In this document: in pieces, positions 38,036 to 48,645 of the stretch
Layout: each line of letters starts with the position of its first letter
Position numbering within the stretch: position 1 is the first letter of the stretch
NCBI GenBank assembly: GCA_029531795.1
Contig: JAPEIS010000001.1
Location: forward strand, 6,944,001-7,008,000
Origin: Sclerotinia nivalis
Lineage: Eukaryota; Ascomycota; Leotiomycetes; Helotiales; Sclerotiniaceae
DNA: 64,000 nucleotides
Direction of reading: 5' to 3'
Notes under the pieces: generated by a model
What the model saw: the letters and a program-made list of their open reading frames with translations, nothing else
Told to the model about the DNA's origin: nothing
Database searches by the model: none
Translations under genes and position numbers: made by a program

Positions 38036-39150
38036 TCGTTTGACAACGATTTATACTAAACAAGCTCTATTTTCTGAACTCGAAGAGCTGGAAGGGGACA
38101 GATTGTATAATAATATAGTATATAATTGAATCTGGATGGAGGATAGAATAAGGGATAATAGAGTAAAATTAATAAAACTAGTTCTAATTTATACAAAACA
38201 ATTATTTAGAAACAGATAGTTTTTTATACGATGATTAATAAATCTATAATGGAAGTATTCCCTTTGTTTGTATCTATTAATATATCTTTGGGAATTGAGA
38301 TTCATTAAATCTCTAATAGGTATAATTGTAATAGAAACAATAGATCAGATAATAGTATTCGGAGACAGAGTAGAAATATAATTAATAGGATTCGGGTTTT
38401 GAGTTGTAATACAAAACAACGGAACGATTGAGTTGTGATCAAAACCGGTTGATCTTATCAAATACAAATAACGATTCTCCAATATCTATACAAAAGCAAC
38501 GAATATATCGGCACTATTTGTAAATAGTTCAACGATAATAATCTGGTTTTTTAGTTTATTCGATAGGATTTGTTCTAATAGGATAATTAGGATACTATTA
38601 TTGTCGATTATCCCGGTTTCCAATATTAATTTTTGGAACTCAATATAGAAGATATAGAATAATTGATTCTTCTGTTTCAAATTGATTAAGAGTTTTTAGA
38701 TTTCGGTTTACTTGTTCTGGTTTCTATAAACTCTTTCCAATATTTGTAATAGATCCTTATAATCGATAAATTTAACAAATTGTTCTTTGATATTATATAA
38801 TCGAATTTGTATAATAACGAATTCAATTAAACTTTCAATTATATAAATCAAACAGGAATACAGGAAAGTAAAATAATCGGAATTGATATATATTTTATTT
38901 TATATTTGATTGATAAATCGATTAAGATCGATTTTCATTCTATCAAATAGTATAGAATTAGATATCTTTTTATTCAATTGAGATTTCGATAGAATAGAAG
39001 TAGTAGTTGGGATTGTAACGGATATCAGAGGTAAGGGGTCGATTAGATCGATAGGGGTTGAAATAGGTAGAGCAATAGGAACAGGATGAAATTGAGTTAG
39101 ATAGATAATCAATTCATTATTCTTCTCCTTTTATTATATAAATACAATTT
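38036..39150 (-). pseudogene. Gag remnant of gypsy I
   Basis: Minus strand. The N-terminal Gag part is open at 38900-39112 (SILFDRMKIDLNRFINQI, the usual start of gypsy capsid). The capsid core is open at 38486-38680 (FYIEFQKLILETG, LLEQILSNKLKNQIII). It reads onward through the H insertion into the protease at 23891. Confidence 0.8.
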
Positions 39151-39269
39151 TCTCGATTTGCAGATCGAGAATAAACTTTTGAACTATAGATTGCAGATCG
39201 ATTATCTTTGTCTTTACTTTTATACTATAATCGTAAAGGGAGATGAAATAATAATACTAGATTATAGTA

Positions 39270-41138
39270 ACGTGGTTTATCAGTGTGCGGGTCATATCAG
39301 TGTGCGGGTCATATCAGTGTGTGGGTCACTTTCACCTCAATTCACTCTTTCAAACCTATATTATTCAACAACAATTAAATCAATTGATTAAAACTATAAA
39401 GATTCTAATAATCTAGGATCTATTACATTATTTTGATAAATCCTTGTATTATACCCAGTCTTTCCACACTTACTACAGTATCGACTAGAAGATGCTTCCC
39501 TATTAGAATTCCCCCCTTTTTGACGCTCATCGTATTGAATCTGAATATCAACCTTTTGCTGAGATAATATATCGGTAGCCTCTTATCCAGTAAGCACTCC
39601 TCCTTAACGTAATTGAGTTTTTTTTGTACATCGACATTTGCTTAATGCCTCATTTGCTGCCCGAAGTATACGAATCTCTGCATTTAAAAGTGTATTTTCA
39701 TATACTAATCTTTCTGTACCCTTAGTTAAAGCTAATACAGTCTCGAATATAGATGTAGAAGAGCTTGATTGATGACGAGCCATTCGAGATCTTACTAAAG
39801 TCGATTGTGAAAGAGCTTCAATTGGGTTGTGAGGGGTTTGAGAAGTCCATAAATCTTGATCGAAAGAGGGGGGAGTAGGTGTGCGAATTCGAATATCTAG
39901 TTTCGAAAGTACAGTTTCAGGATCAAATGGTATTAAATCTGTTCCTCGAAACTTTGATTTCATATTCTGAATCGTAATTGATTCTTGGTATACAGTTTTG
40001 AAAGCTATAAAGAATTCAACTTTCGAAATATGATTGATATATGCCTTGATAAACCTATCAATTTGAGTACCATATGAACATTTCAGATTGTTAAAACAGC
40101 CAATATCAAGTAATTGAGTTAAATGACTTGAATGTGATGATAATTTTAAACAGATAATATCATTCTCTTTGCAATACGATTGAAAAGGTATTGATTCATA
40201 GCTTTCATATCTATCTAGTATCAATATTCGATATTTGCTCTTTTTTCGATTCTTAATATACTTATCGAAGTGTTTCAATTATTCTAAATTTGTCTCATTG
40301 TTTGTTCATTTATTAGATGTAGGTTTAATAGCCTATTCCGCAGGAAAGTCGGTTTCGATATACCAATTGAAAAGATGAACCTGTTTTTGAACTACTAGAA
40401 ATGGGGATATAGTTTCACCTTCCCCATTTCCATATATTATTGCTGTAACCCATTCTCGATTGCCTGATTGTATTGATTTACTTCTACTGTATTTCTCAGC
40501 ACTAGTGACAATCATTGCAACATATATAATCCCCATCATAAAGCCTGTTTCATCGAAATTATAGAAATCGCTGTCGAGAATACCATATTTCGCTCGCATA
40601 TTCGAAACCAATCGAAACCATTCTTCAATAAGCTTAGGATCTTCGCAAAGAGCTCTTTAAAAATCATAAACACAACTAAAACGCATCTTTAATTCGATTC
40701 GACGCTTTACGAATCGATGTACCCAGAATTTCCCAACACACTTTGCACCCCTCGATTCAAAAATATAATTCGTTATATCTTCCATATTTCTGAGTTTAGA
40801 TAGAAATCCTCTCATATCCATATCGAGTATATACTCAGAAATGATATTCTCTTCTAATTCTGAAAGATTATAAGATTTAGGTCGATATTCGGAACGAAGA
40901 GTAAAACCATTAATTCTACATTGTAGTGTTGTATTCGAGATATTATACATCTTCGCAACTTTTCGAATGCTTATTTTTTTGTCTTTTTGAATAGCTTCGA
41001 TAGCGAGGAGTATACGGGCTTCTTGATTATTCGAATTCATTGTAGATTGTTGATAAAACGCGTGTTGAAAGAGAAGAGATTGAATTGAGGTGAAAGTGAC
41101 CCACACACTGATATGACCCGCACACTGATAAACCACGT
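39270..41138 (-). mobile_element. Pogo/Fot1-like DNA transposon J
   Basis: 1869 bp bounded by inverted terminal repeats that begin ACGTGGTTTATCAGTGTG at both ends and flanked by TA duplications (39268-39269 and 41139-41140). It sits in the leader of gypsy I; the related fragment at 46287-46449 shows the empty site with a single TA. The left end has three copies of a 17-bp unit (ATCAGTGTGCGGGTCAT and variants) and the right end has two. Base composition is closer to gene DNA than to the surrounding retrotransposons. The transposase is on the minus strand. Confidence 0.92.
39604..41040 (-). pseudogene. Transposase of element J, pogo/Fot1 family, few stops
   Basis: Start MNSNNQEARILLAIEAIQ at about 41040. 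A Psq-type helix-turn-helix (KISIRKVAKMYNISNTTLQ) is followed by a CENP-B-type DNA-binding region (CVGKFWVHRFVKRR) and then the DDE domain: YNFDETGFMMG with the first Asp, ILDRYESY with the second (Gly-His mutated to Arg-Tyr), and LDIGCFNNLK with the third. Interruptions are few: one stop near 40655 and a short cluster near 40280-40335, so about three blocks are open (40657-41040, 40333-40611, 39604-40278). The stops are RIP-type. The catalytic Asp residues remain. Confidence 0.9.
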
Positions 41139-41249
41139 TATCGTTGACTACAATAATAACGAATTCTTCGGGGGAGCCGGACTGGCTAGACAAATGCAAA
41201 CGAGATGACATTGTAGAAGTATCGATACAGGTAGATAGGAGCTATATAA

Positions 41250-41462
41250 TATTACAGAAACAACAAATAGAATAACAAGAATCATTTTTATTAATAAAAT
41301 ATAACTCGAAAAGCTATATTTCTACAGAAAGAACAATTCCTTAAATACATTTATATATAGCGTTAGCCCCGACCGGGGCTAACCTACACTTATCCGAGGT
41401 CCGACTCCTATGGGTCGGAACCCGAGCGGTCTCCGTATACCATATACGGGGACCCCGTGACA
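41250..41462 (-). repeat. 5' LTR of element I (R4, 213 bp)
   Basis: Well preserved end CGGGGACCCCGTGACA, with inverted repeat GTTAGCCCCG/CGGGGCTAAC at 41362-41383. Followed by TSD copy AGTAT. Confidence 0.92.
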
Positions 41463-41467
41463 AGTAT

Positions 41468-42514
41468 ATTGATATTGATAACTACAAAATAAAATATATT
41501 CCTAAATAGAATTTGATTCCTTTTCTTTAGAATCAATAGTGAAATTATATTTCTTCTTTAAAACCTTATAAATTTGTTTTGTGAACTTAAGCTTATTTAT
41601 AATAACAAAAAAACTGGCTATAGCTATAATTTCGTAATATATAATTGTATAATATATACAATAAAGAAAAGAAAAAGTTGAAAAAGAATAAGGTTTTTGA
41701 AAAAAGGAAATTGTATATTTTGATAATAATAATCGATAATAAAATTGATAATATATAATATAGAATAGAAATAACATTTCGATTTTTTTTTTCAAAGAGA
41801 TTCGAAAAATTGCTAGAATAAGAGGATCGCACCAATCATAAAAATTGAATATGATATGATAATACGAAAATTTTGAAAGAATTGAAGCGAAGCAATCGAA
41901 ATTCCATCAAAAATGATACAATTCAGTAGAAATTCATTATTTAGTAATACTTCACCAAAGATAAATCAAGATAGATTACAATATAATCCGGAGAATAATC
42001 TTCAAACTAGATTTCCATAGCAAAAACATACTCAAAATGTATTTGAAAACAAATTAATTGTAATATGGAAACAAGAATAACATTTTCGAAAATTTTTGAA
42101 TAGTAAATTGAACGAAATGAATCGAAATAAATCGAAAGATTTCGGGATGACGTATATATCGAGATTACAATAGTTTTCGGTCTTTCTGATTAATCAAATA
42201 AAGAGAAAGTGGATCGAATTCGTATAAGCAAGAAAGTAGATGGTGAAATTCGAATAAATGATGATAATAAGTATAAAAAATTGAAGCTATTCGGAGTTTT
42301 TGTAATAGTAATATAGGATTTGAATCGATTCGAATTCGAAAATGGAAGATTTGAGATAAGATTTTGAAGAAGGGTATTGATAATAATGTAAATGGTATAT
42401 AAAAGAAAATTAAAGTATTATAGAAATCGTTATTGAATGAAAAAGATAAAAAATAAGATTATTCGGAGTTTTAAAAAGATTTTGAAAACGGTTTAATTTG
42501 TAATCACTAATTAG
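41468..42514 (-). pseudogene. Gag and leader remnant of copia K, right piece
   Basis: Minus-strand sequence between I and the K 5' LTR. Extremely A+T-rich; no domain is readable. The assignment rests on position and on the PBS-like CTAATTAGTGATT next to the LTR. Confidence 0.45.
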
Positions 42515-42746
42515 TATCGATACGATTATCGAAATCGTTGTATCGATCAAAACGTTTTAATCGTATTGAAGGTATTCACAAAAGGTATTCCTATAAAGGC
42601 GCTTAATTTGCTACACAATTGACCTCTTATATTTAAAAAATTATATTGTGTATAGAGTTCGAAAGGACTCTAAGATACGACGGCCTCATATAGAAGCCTT
42701 CGCTTAAGTGAGGTGCACGTGCTTTAAGAACACGTGACTACCAACA
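42515..42746 (-). repeat. 5' LTR of element K (R3)
   Basis: Partner of 2218-2459. Contains CACGTG twice, nine bases apart (about 42719-42738), a possible hairpin. Confidence 0.75.
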
Positions 42747-42902
42747 GTAGTATCTTAAATTTTAAAACGGTTTTAAAATTTGAAGAATGGTTTTATAATT
42801 CAGGAATTTGAAGTGTTTAAACAAAGCTTTATTTGAATGATTATTTTACAAAAGGTTTTATTAATAATTTGAGAACAAATTAAACTTTAAGAAAGAAAAT
42901 AC

Positions 42903-43048
42903 TATTATAGATTCGTAATCCATTCCTAGTTAGTTTATATAGATGTCTAAGACATCCATCTTCTATATAATCGGCGTTCTTCCTAGCATCTTCTTCCTCC
43001 TTTGTAGAATATCATCATATCTTAAAACACTCTATCACTACCGTGATA
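42903..43048 (+). repeat. R2 LTR, 3' LTR of E and left LTR of D
   Basis: 146 bp, ends CCGTGATA. The preceding 150 bp (42750-42902) match 44890-45038 before the next R2 LTR, so this copy has true 3'-end flanking sequence on its left. Confidence 0.85.
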
Positions 43049-45184
43049 AGAATTTACAAATGATTTTTTATTAATTACAATAGATTAAATAGTACTACTT
43101 AAAGACAAACTCATCGATAAATTTATTGATACAATATATAACAAATCAAATATAATCAAACAATTAATATCAGCAATCGAAGATCCCTTTATAATCAAAT
43201 AATCAAAAGAATTCAGAAAAATCCTATAAATAGTTATACAAGATTGTTATATTTATAATAATAGAATCTACTATTATGAAAAACTATAGATTTCTTCTAA
43301 TAACGAATTGAAAATACAAATTATATATAAAATATATTCGTTGGGCCTTATTGATTATCCTGATTGTACAAAAATTATCGATTTGATTTCCAGAAATTAT
43401 TAATGATTATAAATATATCAGGAAATAAACGTTTATATTCAAACTTGGGAATTTTATATCGGAACAAAATCCCTAAAGTTATCCCTTTCAGATTTTCTAA
43501 AACCATTATCTATTCTTTTTCAATCTTGATTAGATATTTCGATCGATTATATTATATCTTTATCAAATTACAAATATTATAATTCAATATATAAATATAT
43601 ACTAATAATTATTTGTAGATTAACAAAAATGAAATATTTTATAGATACAAAATCTTTGATAACAGAAAGAAAACCTATGAATATGATAATGAATAATATA
43701 AATCACTCCACCAGGAAGCCGGCGAAAGGAATCGAACCTAAATAGTATTATATTTCATATAGGGTAACACAGAAGAATTAATCAATGTTTTTATCAATTA
43801 TACCTATATATTATATAATCTATCAGAAAATATTATTTTAGATCAAAGAATACAATTTATATCGGAATTTTAAATACAATTTTTTGAACGATTGAAAGTA
43901 ACTCTTAAATATAGTTCGGTTTTTCATTTACAAATAAATAAATAAACAAAACAAATCAATTCAATTCTAAAACAATATTTGTATATATTTATAAATTTTC
44001 ATCAAAATAATTAAATAGAATAATTACCTTTAATAGAATTTACTTTAAACAATTTGATCTTTGAAACGATAAATTGTTTATCGTTCTTTACAAATTATAA
44101 TTTCAATCTACAATTAAATATAAAATCTAATAAATCCTATTCTTCAAAAATAATAATAATCCAAAAGTATAAATTCTTCAAGAAAAACAAAACAATTAAT
44201 AAAATAAAATATATTCTAAATCAATTCAAAATACTTACAAAACAATCTATTATAATCTACAAGGAATATACAAATCGAAATAGATTAAATTTATTACAAT
44301 ATACAAAAAAACAAAAGATATATATAAATACAAAAAATATAAAGATATTTTATAAAACAAAAAAACTTAATAATAAATAAATCAAGTTATATAGAATAAT
44401 AAAGGTTTATCTATATATTTGTTTAATCGAACTACTAAAGAATATACAAATCTTCTCAGTATTCTATTATTCATTATTAAGATTAGTATATTCAACATTT
44501 TATTTCCTAGAACAAACTATAATCAACAAATCGGAATCGAAAACTACAAAAGATAAAATCCTTGAAAAGAAAAACGAAGAAGAAGAATCAATTCAGAAAT
44601 AGATATTTGAAAATATACTTAATAATCACAATAAAAATAATCATTATTATCAAATCAAATAAAAACATTATATATCAATCTGATAACTAGTATTAGATCT
44701 AAAAAGTAATAAGAAGATTTTGATCGAATATTATCATTTGTATTCCGAGAAATCTAAATCATTATTATAGATTTTGGATCATCCAAATACTATAATACTA
44801 TTGCCAACCTCAATTTCTACAAAAACTTTACAACGATCAACAAAAAGGAAAATACAGTTTGCTTGAATAGAAAAATAATATTTTAAATTTTAAAACAATC
44901 TTAAAATTTAAAGAATGATTTCACAACTTAAAGATTTGAGAATCTAAACACTTTAAACAAGATTTTATTAGATTGACTGTCTTACAAAAGGTTTTATTAA
45001 TAATTTGAAAACAAACTAGACTTTGAGAAAGAAAGTACTGTCACAGATTCGTAATCCGTTCTTAGCTAGTCTGCATAGATGCCTAAGGCACTCATCCTCT
45101 ATATAATCGATGCTCTTCTTAGTATCTTCTTTCTTCTTTATAGAATATCATTATATTATAAAGTATTCTATTACTACCGTAATA
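43049..45184 (+). mobile_element. Gypsy remnant D (family R2): integrase part and 3' LTR
   Basis: Starts abruptly inside the integrase region (it corresponds to about 8770 onward in A) directly after an R2 LTR, so gag through RNase H are missing. The C-terminal integrase is open at 44054-44380 and aligns with 9661-9987 of A. It ends in the R2 LTR 45039-45184. No target duplication was found. About 107 bp at 43666-43772 have no counterpart in A. Confidence 0.75.
45039..45184 (+). repeat. R2 LTR, right end of D
   Basis: 146 bp, begins TGTCACAGATTCG and ends CCGTAATA. The right flank ATTCT matches neither other R2 flank. Confidence 0.88.
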
Positions 45185-46234
45185 ATTCTAAAATCAATAA
45201 ACAAACAAAAAAAACGAATATAATATTCGAATAATATCTCCATTCGTATATATTCTATCTATAAAATGATTAATTCAAATAATTATCAATCATCGAATTC
45301 TTGATTAATTCTATCTAATCCGAAAACTTCTATCTATTATTGTTCTTTATCAATTACGATTTCTACTCTTAAATAGATTTCAAATCTATTATACTTTTCA
45401 ATCATTTTAGAATCTTAAACACTAAAGAATTCATCAAAAAAATGAAATCGATCATCGATCATCTGAAAACCGAATTGATTACTAATCAAACTCATTATTC
45501 GAAGAATACCGATTCTCATTATTCATCTATTCATCGATATCAATTCAAAGATCTAATCTAGTTTAATACTAAAAACATTCGAATTCTTCATTTCCAAAAG
45601 AAACTAAATTAAAAGAACTTAAATCTCTTCTAAATCCTAAGAATTATAAATTTATATACTTACAAATTAAAACTTTCGGTTTTCATAAAGAATCATTTGA
45701 TCTTTTATATTAATTTATTATATTTTATCAATAATAACTTTATTTCTAATCAATATAATCCATCCCTCTCTTTTATCGAAATTAAAAATCTTAAATAATT
45801 CGATATAAAAGAAATTCTAAATTCCTAATAGAAATATCAAAACTATAATAACCTTTATTTGAAATATACTATTCAATAAATAAACTATAATATATCTATT
45901 AAAGAATCTATAAAGTATTTGAAGAATATTTAAAAACTAATCTAGAATTATTATTATTATTCAAATAAACTTAATTCCTTTAATCGTCTTAACAAAATTC
46001 GATGTTAAAAAAGAGAATATTATTATAAAGTCTCTATATAAGATATACAAAAACTATTCAGATCCCGATCTATAAAGATCAACCCTCGAATAAATATAGG
46101 CTAACCCCAATCGGGACTAATACTATATATAAATATATTTAAGAAACCGTTCCTTCTATAGAATCGTAATTCTTCGAACTATGTTTTATTAATAAAAAGT
46201 TATATCTATTATTCTATCTACCGCCTCCGTGATA
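45185..46234 (+). mobile_element. Gypsy remnant M (family R4): 3' part and LTR
   Basis: Plus-strand copy of the 3' part of element I. For instance 45460-45790 matches the reverse complement of 12870-13170. It is followed by an R4 LTR at 46021-46234. It has no open frame. Confidence 0.75.
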
Positions 46235-46658
46235 TAAATCGAGAACCCGGCGGTCTCCGTATATCCTATACAGGGACCCCGTGACAATTTTTATATAATA
46301 TTTATAAAAAGAGATAAGATAATAATACTAAATCGTAATATTATTAATTATAACAATAATAAATTCTTCAGAGGAGCTAGATTGACTAAACAAATATAAA
46401 TAGAATAATATTATAAAAGTATTAGTATAGATAAATAAAAACTATGTAATATTATAAAAATAATAGAATAATAAATATAACTTTTATTAATAAAATATAA
46501 CTTAAAGAACTATAATTCTATAATAAAAATAGTTCTTTAAATATATTTATATATAACGCTAGCCCCGACAGGGGCTAGTCTATATTTAATCGAGGGCCAA
46601 TCTATATGGATCGGGAATCCGGCGGTCTCCGTATATCCTATACGGGGACCTCGTGACA
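46235..46658 (-). mobile_element. Gypsy R4 5'-end fragment in opposite orientation
   Basis: 46235-46286 is the last 50 bp or so of an R4 LTR (ending GGGACCCCGTGACA). 46287-46449 is the leader of element I without transposon J. 46450-46658 is a complete R4 LTR. Orientation is opposite to M, so the two LTRs at 46021 and 46450 form a large inverted repeat. Confidence 0.75.
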
Positions 46659-47154
46659 AAATATAAGATTATCTTCTATCTCTTCAAATAATTTTATCAA
46701 TATCTTATATTTGTTAATTTTACATTTTTGAAATAGATATTCGATCAAAAAAAATAAAAAAATATCCAGATTAATATAATGATTATATAGCATCTTTAAA
46801 AACAAATTTTTTTTTTTTGACGAATTAAATTTATTCGGATTTTTCTTATTTGTATTACTTTATGGTTTTTTGATCTAACTAAATCGTAACTTTTCATTAG
46901 GTAATAGTCTAGTAAGGCCAGAGGTAATCTGCATGGGGTGAGAATATGAGACATTTCTTCGAATTTTTGCAGGGCGTCTGTGCCGTTTATTATGCAGGAG
47001 CCCGAAAAAATGATGATAACAATATATCGAAACTCGAAGAGGGCTGGAGTATGATGGAGGCACATTGCGTTTATTAAGATATAAATATCGAATGAGAACC
47101 GCAAATATTTTCACTATACAACAAGAACTATCTTAATCTCAACAAGAAGCGACG
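46659..47154. other. Repeat/gene-space boundary and P450 upstream region
   Basis: A+T-rich until about 46.87 kb, then base composition becomes typical of the genes. No gene is supported here. The last 150 bp presumably contain the P450 promoter; no specific element was recognised. Confidence 0.5.
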
Positions 47155-48381
47155 ATGACTCCAAGAATTGTGCCAGCTGCAATCGCAGTCGTGGTTGTAT
47201 TTCTATTGCGTTTCATTTGCACTGTAATGTACGGCCTCTTTCGCAAGGAATGTACCTGCAAGGAAAATCATATTCTCATCCGGGACCTCTCCGAAGCGAC
47301 TGCGATTCTCAAATCCTCTACGCTCCACTCCCGCGCTCCACCAAATCAGCGTCTTGTCTCGGTTTTCTTCATTTCCAACGCTTTCACCACTACAGACCAA
47401 ATCATCTATAAATCCTTTCTTGCAGAGGCGAAATATCTTTTGAAGACTTCCAATGATGAATTCTCAGGCCTGGCACATAGCACGCTGCTTCTGGCTCAAG
47501 AGACCTCATCATCGGTTCCCTTTACTGAACCTATACATTTGAATACGCTAATCCAAGTCGTCTGCTTCCGATTCGTCCTTCTCAAATTCTTTCCCTCCAC
47601 AACCCTAGTTCCTTGCTCAAACTCGTCTATCCTCCGCATAACTGGACTCATAAATGCACTTTGGATATCATCTAAATGTTCCTGTTCCTCTGGTCATCCA
47701 CAGATGTCGATGCAAAACTCACTACACCACGAAATCGATTCACTCTTTCCTCTACTGGAAAAGGGAAACAATGAAAACCCACTAAACATTATTCTACCCG
47801 CATACGAAACGCTGTGGCGAGTCGTTCTTCGTTGTTTCCTGGAAGTTTCATTCCTTAAGCCCTCCGATGTCACGGCACAATGGAAGAAGATCATCCACGA
47901 ATTCTTACGGAACATAAGTCCAATGCAATTCAGTGAACGGAAAGGAAGATGTTCGGCTCGGGATATTGTGTTTGAATCTCTACGTTTGTATCCACCGACA
48001 AAAAGAATATATCGTCAAAATCAGAAGGCTGGGGGTATTGTCGCTATCGATGTTGAGTATTTACAGAGGACTGAAGAGATATGGGGTATGGATGGAAGTG
48101 AGTTTAGACCTGAGCGATGGAGTAAATTGGAAAGCACAGATGATGCGACATACAAGGAAGCGTGGATGCCGTTTGGGAAAGGTAGTTTTCAATGTCCGGC
48201 GTTGAAGGTGGCGCCGATGATGATTGGAATGTTGGTGGGATGTTTGGTTGAGACTTTTGGTAACGGTCAGTGGACTTTGGAAGATGTATGGGGAGAGAAT
48301 GAGGTCTTGAGCGGAAAATCGTTGGAAAATGGGAGGGAGGCCTTTGGAAGTGTGTTTTTGAGACGGGTTGAGGTGAGCTAA
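47155..48381 (+). CDS. Cytochrome P450-like protein, intronless, 408 aa
   Basis: Haem-thiolate monooxygenase family. Visible are a hydrophobic N-terminal anchor (residues about 5-28), an I-helix-like AYET (216-219), the K-helix ExxR (E274-SL-R277), the PERW motif (319-322) and the haem-binding loop FGKGSFQCPA with Cys347 as the expected iron ligand. The chain is about 100 residues shorter than usual for fungal P450s (near 500). The shortfall lies in the region between the anchor and the I-helix. There is one exon. The start is the first ATG of the frame, followed at once by the membrane anchor. It would sit in the ER membrane and needs a P450 reductase. The substrate cannot be told. Immediately left lies the repeat stack and right a mariner relic. 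It may be a divergent or decaying P450, although all core motifs are kept. Confidence 0.85.
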   Translation: MTPRIVPAAIAVVVVFLLRFICTVMYGLFRKECTCKENHILIRDLSEATAILKSSTLHSRAPPNQRLVSVFFISNAFTTTDQIIYKSFLAEAKYLLKTSNDEFSGLAHSTLLLAQETSSSVPFTEPIHLNTLIQVVCFRFVLLKFFPSTTLVPCSNSSILRITGLINALWISSKCSCSSGHPQMSMQNSLHHEIDSLFPLLEKGNNENPLNIILPAYETLWRVVLRCFLEVSFLKPSDVTAQWKKIIHEFLRNISPMQFSERKGRCSARDIVFESLRLYPPTKRIYRQNQKAGGIVAIDVEYLQRTEEIWGMDGSEFRPERWSKLESTDDATYKEAWMPFGKGSFQCPALKVAPMMIGMLVGCLVETFGNGQWTLEDVWGENEVLSGKSLENGREAFGSVFLRRVEVS

Positions 48382-48645
48382 CGGCTTAGATGAGGGCGAT
48401 CGAAGTCGCGAAGTTTGGACTGCCGAAAAGAGGGGGAGATCAAGTGTACGCCGAGTACAGTACTTGCGCACAGATAATGGCCGGCCGGATTTCACCCGGA
48501 ATTATTTATCAATATCATTCTATTTAATCTTATTTATTAAATCAACGTTTCATTATTTTAATATAAAATTTTGATATATTTGAGATCTATATATATATTT
48601 TAATAATATAAAAAAATTATATTGTTACCCTACTTTAAACCTTCA
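48382..48645. other. Region downstream of P450
   Basis: Short G+C-balanced stretch to about 48.50 kb, then strongly A+T-rich. It contains nothing recognisable beyond the P450 3' flank. Confidence 0.4.

Larger units (their letters stand above)
12417..41462 (-). mobile_element. Gypsy retrotransposon I (family R4), split by N, H and J
   Basis: Outer frame of much of the stack: a minus-strand Ty3/gypsy chromovirus with 213-bp LTRs at 12417-12629 and 41250-41462 and a perfect AGTAT duplication (12412-12416 and 41463-41467). Pieces: chromodomain, integrase and H2C2 (12630-14384), then RNase H, RT and protease (21775-23891), then gag (38036-39150) and the leader next to the 5' LTR. Reading frames continue across the N and H insertions once one TSD copy is discounted. 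The element alone is about 5.7 kb. Confidence 0.88.
2218..42746 (-). mobile_element. Copia retrotransposon K, split by elements A and I
   Basis: Minus-strand Ty1/copia element in three pieces: 2218-4085 (3' LTR, RNase H, reverse transcriptase), 10814-12416 (protease, gag) and 41468-42746 (gag, leader, 5' LTR), about 4.75 kb in all. Readable pieces are RNase H at 2706-3125, the start of RT up to 4085, the protease active-site text DSG at about 10814-10860 and a degraded gag zinc knuckle near 11225-11260. The junction with A joins protease directly to RT, so the integrase segment is missing. A PBS-like CTAATTAGTGATT follows the 5' LTR and is shared with element N. Confidence 0.7.

Noticed and set aside
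39270..39330. CRISPR-like direct repeats (17-bp units)
   Set aside because: Only three units, no spacers, and they belong to the terminal repeat of transposon J.
1..46658. Centromere or telomere
   Set aside because: A+T-rich nested repeats would suit a pericentromere, but no satellite array or telomeric repeat is visible.
46796..47104. Minus-strand 102-codon frame upstream of the P450
   Set aside because: No domain, spans the repeat/gene border, and poorly gene-like composition; most likely chance.
47203..48495. Several frames overlapping the P450 on both strands
   Set aside because: All lie under a frame with intact P450 motifs; they are shadows.
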